DNA of 64,000 nucleotides from Streptomyces sp. NBC_00620 (GTDB lineage: Bacteria > Actinomycetota > Actinomycetes > Streptomycetales > Streptomycetaceae). Numbering within the stretch: the first letter of the stretch is position 1; each line of letters starts with the position of its first letter. A program made the position numbers and the translations under genes. A model generated the notes under the pieces. It was given only the letters and a program-made list of their open reading frames with translations, was not told where the DNA came from and did not search any database. The stretch is from positions 1,707,001 to 1,771,000 of the forward strand of contig NZ_JAPENY010000002.1 of the NCBI RefSeq assembly GCF_026341825.1, read 5' to 3'. Shown here one piece after another: positions 33,872-41,983 of the stretch.

Positions 33872-34708
33872 TCAGGCCGCGGGGGTCGTGTTCCAACGCT
33901 GTGCGGAGACCGTCCCGCCGTCCACCAAGAGGTCGTTCCCCGTGATGAAGGCGGAGTCCGGTCCCGTCAGAAACGCGGCGGCGCTCGCGATGTCGTCGGG
34001 GGTACCTGCCCTGCGCGCGCCGGAAAGGTCGAGCATGGCCTGGATGTGGACGCCGGCCGGGCCCTGAAGTTCCTGGGCGCCCATCGGCGTGGAAATCACT
34101 CCGGGGCTGATGGTGTTCAGTCGTGCCCCCTTGGCCCCCCAGGCGTGGGCGGAGGCCTGTACGCGCAGCTGATTGGCGCGTTTGGCCACCACGTAGGCCA
34201 GAGCGGGCTCGGATTCGAGGTCGAACTCCTTGTGCTCCAGGAGTTCATCGGTCGGGGCGGTCGCGAGGTGCCGTTCGAGGTCCGCGGACAGCGATGCGAA
34301 GTGCCCGGCCATGCTCGCCACACAGACCAGTGACGTACCCGCGGAGGCGACGGGAAGGAACGCGTCGATGACATGGGCGGTGCCGAGCAGGTCCACCTCG
34401 TAGATCTGCCGGGCGGTCGCCATGACGGGGGAGACCCCGGCGGTGTGGACGACGGCGTCCACCCGCCCGGCGGCCCCGGCGGCTACGGCCAGGTTCTCGA
34501 CCGAGTCCCGCTGCGAGACGTCCACCGTGTGGCCTTCGACCTCGTGGCCCTCGCCGCGCAGCGTACCGACAGTCGCTTCCAGGCCCGGGGCGGACCAGTC
34601 GGCCAGCAGAATCCGCCGCCCGGCGGCCAGGCGGCGCGCGACGGCCAGCCCCATACCGCCGGTACCGATGACTACGAGGACGTTGCGTGCTGGGACTTGG
34701 GGGCTCAT
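33872..34708 (-). CDS. SDR-family oxidoreductase
   Basis: A 278-residue short-chain dehydrogenase. The cofactor motif is VIGTGGMGLAVARRL, followed by VDVSQRDSVE, HTAGVSP (NNAG-like), the active-site Ser in CVASMAGH and the YxxxK motif in LAYVVAKRAN, then NTISPGVISTPMG and ITGNDLLVDGG. The substrate is unknown. AAGGAGTCGAG precedes the ATG. It lies 183 nt downstream of the DHA2 transporter on the same strand and may belong to the same TetR-controlled unit. Confidence 0.9.
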   Translation of the reverse strand: MSPQVPARNVLVVIGTGGMGLAVARRLAAGRRILLADWSAPGLEATVGTLRGEGHEVEGHTVDVSQRDSVENLAVAAGAAGRVDAVVHTAGVSPVMATARQIYEVDLLGTAHVIDAFLPVASAGTSLVCVASMAGHFASLSADLERHLATAPTDELLEHKEFDLESEPALAYVVAKRANQLRVQASAHAWGAKGARLNTISPGVISTPMGAQELQGPAGVHIQAMLDLSGARRAGTPDDIASAAAFLTGPDSAFITGNDLLVDGGTVSAQRWNTTPAA

Positions 34709-34891
34709 CTCGACTCCTTGGCTGACTGTGTCTGGCTGTGCTGGTCACGACTTGCTGTGTATGGCGAGTTGACGTCACCCCGTCGGCTCGGCTTTGGAAG
34801 TCGAAGCCGGCCGCTGGGTGGCGGATGCCCTTCGGACGGAGCCTGCGAAGAGCGGCGGGGAGGGGGCCCGGAGCCTGGTACGCCGAGGCGT

Positions 34892-36424
34892 CTACGCCCC
34901 GTCAGCCCCGTGACGGGCCGTGGCGTCCTGCGCCGGGCTCCGCTCCTCCGCGGTCGGCTTCTCCGACGCCGACTCATCGTCCGGCGCCGTCGCGAGGCCG
35001 TTGGCACGTCGGCCCGGCAGGAAGGCGGTGAGGAGCAGGGCGCCGATCGCTGCCCCACCGCCGATGCCCATCGCGGTGCGGAAGCCGGCCTCGGACGGGA
35101 AGGCGTAGCCGCCGAAGTCCGTGGTCATGTGGGCCAGTACGACGCCGAGCACCGCGCTGGCGACCGAGGTGCCGATGGCACGCATGAGGGCGTTGAGGCC
35201 GTTGGCGGAGGCCGTCTCGGACCGGGGTACGGCCGCCACGATGAGCGCGGGCATGGAGCCGAAGGCGAAGCCGATTCCGGCGCCGATCACGGCCGCGACG
35301 AGGATGAGTTGCCATACGGCGCCCATCAGGGCGATGCCCAGGCCGTAGCCGGTCGCGATCACAGCAGCGCCGATCATCAGCGAGACCTTGGGACCGAAGG
35401 CCGCCGTAACCTTCGCGGAGAGCGCCGCGACGACCATCATCACCAGTCCTGCCGGGGCCAGGCACAGGCCCGCGACCAGCATCGTCTGCCCGAGGCCGTA
35501 TCCGGTGGCCTTCGGCATCTGCAGCAGTTGCGGCAGGACGAGGGACATCCCGAACATCGCGAACCCGACCATGATCGAAGCGAGGTTGGTGAGCAGCACC
35601 TGGCGGTCGACGGTGGTCCGCAGGTCCACCAGGGGCTGGGCGGAACGAAGTTCCCACCATCCCCACACCAGCACGATGACCACTCCCGCGGCGAACAGCC
35701 CGCCCGTGGAGCCACTGGCCCAGCCCCAGTCGGCGCCTTTGGAGACGGCCAGCAGCAGGCAGAGCAGCCCGGCCGTCAGCCCGACACCTCCCACCAGGTC
35801 GAACCGTCCGCCACTGCGGACCCGGGACTCCGGCACGAACACCAGCACCAGCGCGAGCACGGCGGCGCCGAGGCCCGCGGACACCCAGAACAGCGCATGC
35901 CAGTTGGCATGCTGGGCGAGCAGCGCTGCCCCGGGCAGACCCAGGGCACCGCCCACCCCCAACGACGAGCTCATCAGAGCCATGGCCGCGCCGAGCTTCT
36001 CGGGCGGGAGTTCGTCCCGCATGATGCTGATGCCCAGTGGGATGACGCCCATGGCGCAGCCCTGAAGTGCCCGTCCTACAACCATCGGGGCCAGCGAGTC
36101 GCTGAACGCGCTCACCACGGAGCCGATCACCAGCATGCCCAGGCTGGCCAGCAGCATCCGCCGCTTGCCGAACATGTCTCCGAGCCGCCCCACGACAGGC
36201 GTGGTCACAGCGCCGGAGAGCAGCGTGGCGGTGATCACCCAGGTCGCGTCGGCCGTCGAGGCATGGAGCAGCGCCGGGAGCTCGGAGATGAGCGGCACCA
36301 CGAGGGTCTGCATCAGCGCGACGACAATCCCGCCGAAGGCCAGTACGGCCGTAACAGCGCCGGCGCTCGGCCCGTTGTCGCTCGCCGGTTTCTCCGGCGA
36401 CGGTGAAGTCGTCACTGCGGACAC
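34892..36424 (-). CDS. MFS multidrug transporter, DHA2 (14-helix) family
   Basis: A 510-residue major-facilitator protein with about 14 hydrophobic helices. Motif A is GRLGDMFGKRRMLL after helix 2, and motif C is LGVGGALGLPGAALL in helix 5, both typical of proton-linked drug exporters of the EmrB/QacA type. The C-terminal 40 residues are charged and disordered. It is divergent from a TetR gene, with a 27-bp palindrome between the starts, so it is a likely TetR target. Confidence 0.9.
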   Translation of the reverse strand: MSAVTTSPSPEKPASDNGPSAGAVTAVLAFGGIVVALMQTLVVPLISELPALLHASTADATWVITATLLSGAVTTPVVGRLGDMFGKRRMLLASLGMLVIGSVVSAFSDSLAPMVVGRALQGCAMGVIPLGISIMRDELPPEKLGAAMALMSSSLGVGGALGLPGAALLAQHANWHALFWVSAGLGAAVLALVLVFVPESRVRSGGRFDLVGGVGLTAGLLCLLLAVSKGADWGWASGSTGGLFAAGVVIVLVWGWWELRSAQPLVDLRTTVDRQVLLTNLASIMVGFAMFGMSLVLPQLLQMPKATGYGLGQTMLVAGLCLAPAGLVMMVVAALSAKVTAAFGPKVSLMIGAAVIATGYGLGIALMGAVWQLILVAAVIGAGIGFAFGSMPALIVAAVPRSETASANGLNALMRAIGTSVASAVLGVVLAHMTTDFGGYAFPSEAGFRTAMGIGGGAAIGALLLTAFLPGRRANGLATAPDDESASEKPTAEERSPAQDATARHGADGA

Positions 36425-36512
36425 GGGGGTACCTCCGCTCCTGAGGGTGCGTCAGATGGCGCCTTGGTGCGCTCATGTCGAACCCGCTGAGTCTGTGGCC
36501 GCGAGTCTCCCA

Positions 36513-36539
36513 TATTTTTCGTACGGCATACGCTAAATA
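36513..36539. promoter_or_regulatory. TetR operator candidate between exporter and regulator
   Basis: TATTT-tt-CGTA (36513-36523) and TACG-ct-AAATA (36529-36539) are inverted with a 5-nt centre; only two of eleven positions mismatch. It lies about 90 bp upstream of the DHA2 exporter start and 100 bp upstream of the TetR start, in the middle of the divergent region. Confidence 0.55.
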
Positions 36540-36639
36540 CCGCCAACCCCGCCATCGGGCCGACAGCCCCGACGCCGGTCGGCCGCGTAACCTGACGACG
36601 GCGCGCCCACGACGGCGGGCGCAAGGAAGGACGCATCCG

Positions 36640-37320
36640 ATGGCGCAGTCAGCGACCGGGACCGCAACCCGGGGAAGGGGACGCCCGCCGCGCCTCTCGC
36701 GGGAGCAGATCGTCGAGGCCGCCGTCGGCCTTCTGGAGCGCGATCCGGACTCCGACCTGACCATCAAGCGCGTCGCCGAGGCCGCCGGCGCCGCCCCGAT
36801 GGCCCTGTACCGCTACTTCCCGGACCGCGACACGCTGCTCCAGGCCGTGGCGGACTGCGTCCTGTCCCGCATCCAGCCGGTGACCCTGACCGGGGAAACC
36901 TGGCAGGAGCAGGTCCGCCAGTGGATGCGCAACAGCCGGGAGCGGCTGCGTCCGCACGCGCAGCTCCTGCCGTACATGGCCTCGACACAACAGCCCGTCG
37001 GAGTGAGGTCGTTGGCCAAGCTGGCCGAGGTTCTTCGCCCGCTCGGTCTCCACGACGAGGACCTCGCCGTGGCCGTCCTTCTCATCAGTTCGACGACCAT
37101 TGGCTACGCGTCGTACGAGACACGCCGCAGCCCCACGGAACAGATTGTTACCCAGCTCCAGGCGGGGCTCTCGGTCCGCCCCGAGAGCGAGCGCGAGGCT
37201 CTCGCGCCGCTCCTGCCCCGCATGCCCGCCGCCTTCGCCCGCCTCTACGACGTGGTCCTCGACCAGACCGTCGCCGCGATCGAGGCCCTCGCACCGGTCG
37301 GCTCCGCCGCCGAACGGTAG
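36640..37320 (+). CDS. TetR-family transcriptional regulator
   Basis: A 226-residue TetR regulator. A basic GRGRPPRLSREQIVEAAVGLL start leads to the helix-turn-helix TIKRVAEAAGAAPMALYRYFPDRDTLLQAV. The C-terminal region (about 80-226) is the effector-binding domain with TTIGYASYE. AAGGAAGGA precedes ATG 36640. It is divergent from a DHA2 exporter, and the classical arrangement suggests it represses that exporter and is released by a drug-like ligand. Confidence 0.9.
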   Translation: MAQSATGTATRGRGRPPRLSREQIVEAAVGLLERDPDSDLTIKRVAEAAGAAPMALYRYFPDRDTLLQAVADCVLSRIQPVTLTGETWQEQVRQWMRNSRERLRPHAQLLPYMASTQQPVGVRSLAKLAEVLRPLGLHDEDLAVAVLLISSTTIGYASYETRRSPTEQIVTQLQAGLSVRPESEREALAPLLPRMPAAFARLYDVVLDQTVAAIEALAPVGSAAER

Positions 37321-37649
37321 TGCCCTGGGCGTACGAGACCGACAACCGATGTGCGGCAAGGGGCCCGCAGCCGTGTGGGCCGGCGGCTGGGTTCAGGCTC
37401 GTGGCAGCCAGAAGGGGGCGCCGCTGCCTCCGAGGAGCGAGGTGGGCGGAGGTCGGCAGCCGCTTGTGTGACGAACACCAGCCCTCGACGGTCACACCTC
37501 CAATAGATCCCGGGCCTTCACCGGGAGCCGCGTCTCGAAGGACTGGTTCGCGGCCAGCGCGGTGACCAGGGACCGGGCCCCGTCGGACGCGCCCGCCGCC
37601 CTCGGTCACCTCCCAGCATCATCTCAAGTCGGCCTGATGGGGCGGTCGG
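37321..37649. other. Gap with a gene remnant between tetR and the iol operon
   Basis: No intact gene is visible in these 329 nt. On the minus strand a short conserved-looking C-terminal piece of an oxidoreductase-type protein lies at 37492-37605 (described separately). The rest holds only short unconvincing frames. Confidence 0.5.
37492..37605 (-). pseudogene. C-terminal remnant resembling a Gfo/Idh/MocA oxidoreductase
   Basis: Thirty-seven codons directly downstream of iolH read SDGARSLVTALAANQSFETR...PVKARDLLEV before a stop, the style of the final helix of Gfo/Idh/MocA dehydrogenases. A stop codon lies just upstream in the same frame, so the rest of the gene is missing. It would have been one more oxidoreductase of the inositol operon. 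The assignment rests on a short stretch only. Confidence 0.35.
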
Positions 37650-38516
37650 TCACACGGTGAGTTCCTTGGTGATGCGGTCGAGCATGAACGCCGAGGAGTC
37701 GCGGGCGCGTTCCTCCCAGGCGAAGACGCAGGCCGTGGCCACGCCGTCGAAGTTCAGCTCGCGCAGGGTGCCGAAGAAGGCGTTCCAGTCGACCTCGCCC
37801 TGGTCGATGTCGAGGTGCTGGTGGATGCGGGCGGTGGTGCCCGGCGGGTTGAGGATGTAGCGCAGGCCGCTGGAGCCCTTGTGGTTGAAGGAGTCGGCGA
37901 TGTGCACGTGTTGGAGCTTGTCGCCGGCGTAGCGCATCATCGCCGCGATGTCCGCCGTCGGGTCGGAGCCCGAGAGGTGGAAGGAGTGCGGGGCGCAGTA
38001 GAGGTAGTTCACCCAGGGCTTGTTGATGGCGCGGACGAGGTCGACGGCGGGGGTGTTCTCCTCGCAGAAGTCGTCCGGGTGGGCTTCCAGGTTGAGGGCG
38101 ATGCCCTCGCGCTCGAAGAGCGGCAGCAGTTCCTCCAGCGAGCGCCAGAAGGCGGCCTCGCTCTCGGCGGCGCGCTCGGGGCGGCCGTTGAACTCCGAGT
38201 TCATCAGGGGACATTCGAGTTCGGCGGTGATCTCGATCATCCGCTTCCAGTACCGTACGGCGGTCTGTCGCTCGGTCTCGTCGGGCGAGGACCACTTGTA
38301 CAGCGGGAGTACGGAGGACAGCTTCACTCCGTGCGTACGCAGGGAGTTCTTCAGCTCCGCCACACGGTCGTCGTCCGCACGCGGGTGCAGGAAGAACGGC
38401 ATGAAGTCGTCGCGGGGCGACAACTCGATGTAGTCGTAGCCGAGTTCGGCGACCGTGCGCACCATGTCGTCGATGGGCAGGGCGCGGAACATGTAGGGGT
38501 CGAGGGCGATCTTCAC
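37650..38516 (-). CDS. iolH: IolH-like sugar phosphate isomerase/epimerase (TIM barrel)
   Basis: A 288-residue xylose-isomerase-like TIM barrel. It starts MKIALDPYMFR and has AELGYDYIELSPRDDFMPFF, MNSEFNGRPE, LNLEAHPDDF, LYCAPHSFHL, HVHIADSFNHKGSSGLRYI and RIHQHLDIDQGEVDW. The Glu/His/Asp residues in these blocks are the usual metal ligands. The strong likeness to IolH and the position at the end of the inositol operon support the name; the reaction catalysed by IolH is not firmly known. GTG 38516 overlaps the iolG stop by GTGA and follows GGAGG. Confidence 0.82.
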   Translation of the reverse strand: MKIALDPYMFRALPIDDMVRTVAELGYDYIELSPRDDFMPFFLHPRADDDRVAELKNSLRTHGVKLSSVLPLYKWSSPDETERQTAVRYWKRMIEITAELECPLMNSEFNGRPERAAESEAAFWRSLEELLPLFEREGIALNLEAHPDDFCEENTPAVDLVRAINKPWVNYLYCAPHSFHLSGSDPTADIAAMMRYAGDKLQHVHIADSFNHKGSSGLRYILNPPGTTARIHQHLDIDQGEVDWNAFFGTLRELNFDGVATACVFAWEERARDSSAFMLDRITKELTV

Positions 38517-39535
38517 GCGGCACCTCCGTAGAAGGCGGGACGGGGCTTGAGGTCGGTGGCGATGACGTGGCCCGATTCCAGGGCCTCGACGGTCGCGCTG
38601 GTGATGACGGTGGCCGCGTAGCCGTCCCAGGCCGAGGGGCCGGTGGGCTCGTTGCCGGCGGCGATCCCCGCGATCCACTCGCGGAACTCGGTGTCGAAGG
38701 CGTCCGCGAAGCGGCCCACCCAGTCGGTGAGCACCTCAGTGCTGTGCTGCCCCGCGCTGCGCACGCCGACGGCGGCCGGGTCGGGCAAGCGGACGAGCCC
38801 TTCCTCGCCCACCGCCTCGCACTGGATGTCGTAGCCGTACTGGCAGTTGACGAAGACCTCCAGGTCGATGCGGACGCCCTTGGCCGTCTCGAACAACATG
38901 ATCTGCGGGTCCTTGAGGTGGGCGAACCGCTTGCTCGTGGCGCGCGGGGTGACCACCTGGGTGGAGACGATCTCGTCGTCGAGGAGCCAGCGCAGTACGT
39001 CCACCTCGTGCACCGCCGTGTCCAGGGCAGCCATGTCGGACGTGTACGACTCGGGCACGGTCGGGTTGCGGTGGGCGCAGTGCACGATCAGCGGCTGGCC
39101 GATGCGGCCGGAGTCGATGACCTGCTTCAACTGCCGGTAGCCGGCGTCGTAGCGGCGCATGAAGCCGACCTGGACCAGGCGGCGGCCATGTGCCGTCTCG
39201 GCCTCGATGATCCGCAGGCAGTCCTCGGCGGTGGTGGCCAGCGGCTTCTCGCAGAACACCGGCTTCCCGGCGGCTATCGCGGTCAGCACGTGCTCGGCGT
39301 GGGTCGGGCCCCAAGAGGTTACGAGGACCGCGTCGACATCGTCCGCCGCGATCACGGCGGCGCCGTCGGGCAGCACCCGGGCACCGACCGGCGCCGCCGC
39401 CTCCTCGGCACGGGCGGCGTCGATGTCGGTGACTGCGGTGACGCGGGCGCCTGTGACGGTGTGGGTGAGGCGTTGGATGTGTTCCTTGCCGATCCAGCCG
39501 GCGCCGATGACTCCTACACGTACGGTCATGGTCAT
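38513..39535 (-). CDS. iolG: Inositol 2-dehydrogenase-type Gfo/Idh/MocA oxidoreductase
   Basis: A 340-residue NAD-dependent dehydrogenase. The Rossmann motif VGVIGAGWIGKEHIQRL is at the start, EKPLATT (the conserved EKP) near residue 97, and AALDTAVHEVDVLRWLL holds the catalytic His with Asp. Within the inositol operon the expected reaction is oxidation of myo-inositol to 2-keto-myo-inositol (EC 1.1.1.18). MTVR at 39529 is an alternative start. It lies 17 nt after the porter gene. Confidence 0.88.
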   Translation of the reverse strand: MTMTVRVGVIGAGWIGKEHIQRLTHTVTGARVTAVTDIDAARAEEAAAPVGARVLPDGAAVIAADDVDAVLVTSWGPTHAEHVLTAIAAGKPVFCEKPLATTAEDCLRIIEAETAHGRRLVQVGFMRRYDAGYRQLKQVIDSGRIGQPLIVHCAHRNPTVPESYTSDMAALDTAVHEVDVLRWLLDDEIVSTQVVTPRATSKRFAHLKDPQIMLFETAKGVRIDLEVFVNCQYGYDIQCEAVGEEGLVRLPDPAAVGVRSAGQHSTEVLTDWVGRFADAFDTEFREWIAGIAAGNEPTGPSAWDGYAATVITSATVEALESGHVIATDLKPRPAFYGGAA

Positions 39536-39552
39536 TCCTTATGCAGACGAGG

Positions 39553-40986
39553 TCAGGAGAAGCGCGCCCGGAGTTCGGCTTCGAGGGTTTCGAGGGTGCG
39601 GCCCTTGGTCTCGGGGACGTAGAGCTTGACGAAGGTGAACGAGAAGACGCCCGCCACCACGAAGAGGAAGAAGGTGTTGGAGACCCCGATGGCGGAGACC
39701 AGGGACGGGAAGACCAGCCCGATCGCGAAGTTGGTCAGCCACAGCACCACGGCCGCGACACCCATCCCGAAGCCGCGCATCCGCATCGGGAAGATCTCCG
39801 AGAGCATCAGCCAGGTCACCGGCGAGATCGCGCCCTGCTGGAAGGCGAGGAAGGTGACCGTCATGGCGAGCACGGCGAACGCCCGGCCGTCACCGGAAGG
39901 CAGCAGCAGCGAGAAGACACCGATCAGCAACAGGGCTGCTGTTGTACCGATCTGACCGGTCATCAGCATCGGGCGGCGGTTGACGCGGCCCAGCAGCCAG
40001 ATGCCGACGAAGGTGGCGAGCACCGAGATGACGCCGTTGGCGATGTTCGCGGTGAGGGCGCTGTCGGCGGTGAAGCCGGCGTCGGTGAGGATCTGGGTGC
40101 CGTAGTACATGATCGTGTTGACGCCGGTGATCTGCTGCACGATCGCGATGCCGAAGCCGACGAACATCAGCCGGCGCAGCCACGGCGTGGACTTCATGTC
40201 CTGCCAGCCGCCGAGCTTCGCCTGGTCCTCCTTGACGGCGAGCGCGGAGACCTCAGCGAGTTCGGCCTCGGCCCGCTGTTGGGACCGGACCTGCTTGAGT
40301 ACTTCGAGGGCTTCGCTGAAGTGGGTCTTGGAGGCCAGCCAGCGTGGGCTCTCCGGCATGACCAGCATGCCGAACCAGAGCACGACGGCCGGGATCGTGG
40401 CGAGCACGAGCATGTAGCGCCACACCCCGCCGGACTCACCGCCCACCCGCGCGATGACCGCGTTGGAGGTGAAGGCCAGCAACTGGCCGCTGACGATCAT
40501 GAGTTCGTTGCGGGTGACCAGTGCCCCGCGCCGCTCTGCGGGCGAGATCTCGGCGAGGTAGACGGGCACGGTCACCGAGGCGCCGCCGACCGCGAGGCCG
40601 AGCACGAAGCGGGCCACCACCATGACGGCGGTGTTCGGTGCGAGCGTGCAGCCGAGTGCGCCGACGAAGAACACCACGGCGAGGACGAGGATCGTACGGC
40701 GCCGTCCGCGCGCGTCCGAGAACCGGCCACCGGTGATCGCGCCCACCGCCGCGCCGAGCAGCAGCGAGCTGGTGACCATGCCCTCGGTGAAGGGGGTCAG
40801 GCCCAGGTCGTCGGTCATGTAGGGCAGGGCGCCGTTGATGACGCCGGTGTCGTAGCCGAAGAGCAGTCCGCCGAAGGTGGCGATGACGGTGATGAGCCGC
40901 AGCCGCCGTGACACCGCCAAAGGGGCGTCGTCCGCGAACGCGGTGGCCGGGGCTGTGGTCGTGTCGTCCCTGACGTCCATAGCCAC
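39553..40986 (-). CDS. iolT: MFS sugar porter, probable myo-inositol transporter
   Basis: A 477-residue sugar porter of the MFS SP family with 12 helices. Signature motifs are GYDTGVINGAL in helix 1, GRFSDARGRRRTI, PVYLAEISPAERRGALV, the QQITGVNTIMYYGTQI block in helix 7, and the C-terminal PETKGRTLE. It lies inside the inositol operon and is 6 nt downstream of iolE, so a proton-coupled inositol porter (IolT type) is the most likely role. This is a second import route beside the ABC importer at 49.4-52.3 kb. Confidence 0.87.
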   Translation of the reverse strand: MAMDVRDDTTTAPATAFADDAPLAVSRRLRLITVIATFGGLLFGYDTGVINGALPYMTDDLGLTPFTEGMVTSSLLLGAAVGAITGGRFSDARGRRRTILVLAVVFFVGALGCTLAPNTAVMVVARFVLGLAVGGASVTVPVYLAEISPAERRGALVTRNELMIVSGQLLAFTSNAVIARVGGESGGVWRYMLVLATIPAVVLWFGMLVMPESPRWLASKTHFSEALEVLKQVRSQQRAEAELAEVSALAVKEDQAKLGGWQDMKSTPWLRRLMFVGFGIAIVQQITGVNTIMYYGTQILTDAGFTADSALTANIANGVISVLATFVGIWLLGRVNRRPMLMTGQIGTTAALLLIGVFSLLLPSGDGRAFAVLAMTVTFLAFQQGAISPVTWLMLSEIFPMRMRGFGMGVAAVVLWLTNFAIGLVFPSLVSAIGVSNTFFLFVVAGVFSFTFVKLYVPETKGRTLETLEAELRARFS

Positions 40987-40992
40987 CGCCTC

Positions 40993-41943
40993 CTATCGGT
41001 CGAGGTGCGGGCGGCGGGTACCCGTCAGTCCGCAACCGGCCAGGTGCTCACGCGTGCTGACCGCGATGGGCAAGGGCACCTCGGGAGCGCACGGGTACAG
41101 GTCCTGCTCGACGATGACGAACAACTCGGCGTCCAGGCGGGCGAGTTCAGCCACCACGTCGGCCGGGTTCGGTACACCGGCCGGGGGTGACACGCACACC
41201 CCGCGCTTGACCGCCTCCCCGAACGACAGGTCCTCGACGGCGACTTGGGCCAGCACTTCGGGATCCATCTGCTTGATGTGGACGTAGCCCACGCGCTCGC
41301 CGAAGCGGCGGATCAGGTCGAGGTTGTCGCCGCCGCCGTAGGCCACGTGCCCGGTGTCCAGGCAGAGGTTGGTGTAGCGGGAGTCCGACTCGTTGAGCAG
41401 CCGCTCGATCTCCGGCTGGGTCTGGATGTGGCTGTCGGCGTGCGGGTGGATGACGAGCCGTACGTCGTATTCGTCGAGCAGCAACTTGCCCAGCCGGTCG
41501 GCGGATCGGCCGAAGCCCGCCCACTGGTCGGCGGTCAGCTCGGGCGACTCGGTGAACGCGCCGGTCTTCTCGTCGCGGTACATCGGCGGGATGAGGACGA
41601 GGTGGTGCGCGCCGGCAGCTGCGGTCAGCGCGGCGACCTGCCGGACATGGGCGAGCATCTCGTCCCACGCCTCCGGGCGGTGCAGGGCGCCGAAGGCGGT
41701 GCCGCCGGAGACCTGGAGCCCACGGGCGTCCAGCTCCTCCTTCAGGCGCTGCGGGTCGGTGGGGAGATAGCCGTACGGTCCGAGCTCCAGCCACTCGTAG
41801 CCGGCTGTGGCCAGCTCGTCGAGGAAGCGGGTGTACGGCACCTGGTGCTCGTCCTCGGGGAACCAGATGCCCCAGGAGTCGGGGGCGGAGCCCAGGCAGA
41901 GGTTGCCCGCGACGGTACGGAGGGGAGTTGGCGCCGTTGCCAT
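40993..41943 (-). CDS. iolE: Inosose dehydratase-type TIM barrel (IolE)
   Basis: A 316-residue TIM barrel. The start GSAPDSWGIWFPED..VPYTRFLDELATAGYEWLELGPYGYLP is typical of IolE (2-keto-myo-inositol dehydratase, EC 4.2.1.44). Metal-site blocks follow: LVIHPHADSHIQTQPEI, NLCLDTGHVAYGGGDNLDLI, YVHIKQMDPEV, VIVEQDLYPC. It is preceded by mmsA (40-nt gap) and followed by the porter gene. Confidence 0.85.
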   Translation of the reverse strand: MATAPTPLRTVAGNLCLGSAPDSWGIWFPEDEHQVPYTRFLDELATAGYEWLELGPYGYLPTDPQRLKEELDARGLQVSGGTAFGALHRPEAWDEMLAHVRQVAALTAAAGAHHLVLIPPMYRDEKTGAFTESPELTADQWAGFGRSADRLGKLLLDEYDVRLVIHPHADSHIQTQPEIERLLNESDSRYTNLCLDTGHVAYGGGDNLDLIRRFGERVGYVHIKQMDPEVLAQVAVEDLSFGEAVKRGVCVSPPAGVPNPADVVAELARLDAELFVIVEQDLYPCAPEVPLPIAVSTREHLAGCGLTGTRRPHLDR

Positions 41944-41983
41944 GGTCGGTCCTTTGCGAAGGGGGGAGGGGGAACTCTGTGGA

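Noticed and set aside
34373..36406. A 677-codon plus-strand frame opposite the DHA2 exporter and SDR genes
   Set aside because: Composition rich in Gly, His, Gln and Arg is typical of a complement shadow; no conserved domain.
39541..40911. A 456-codon plus-strand frame opposite the sugar porter
   Set aside because: It is the reverse-complement shadow of the MFS gene, whose transport motifs are complete.
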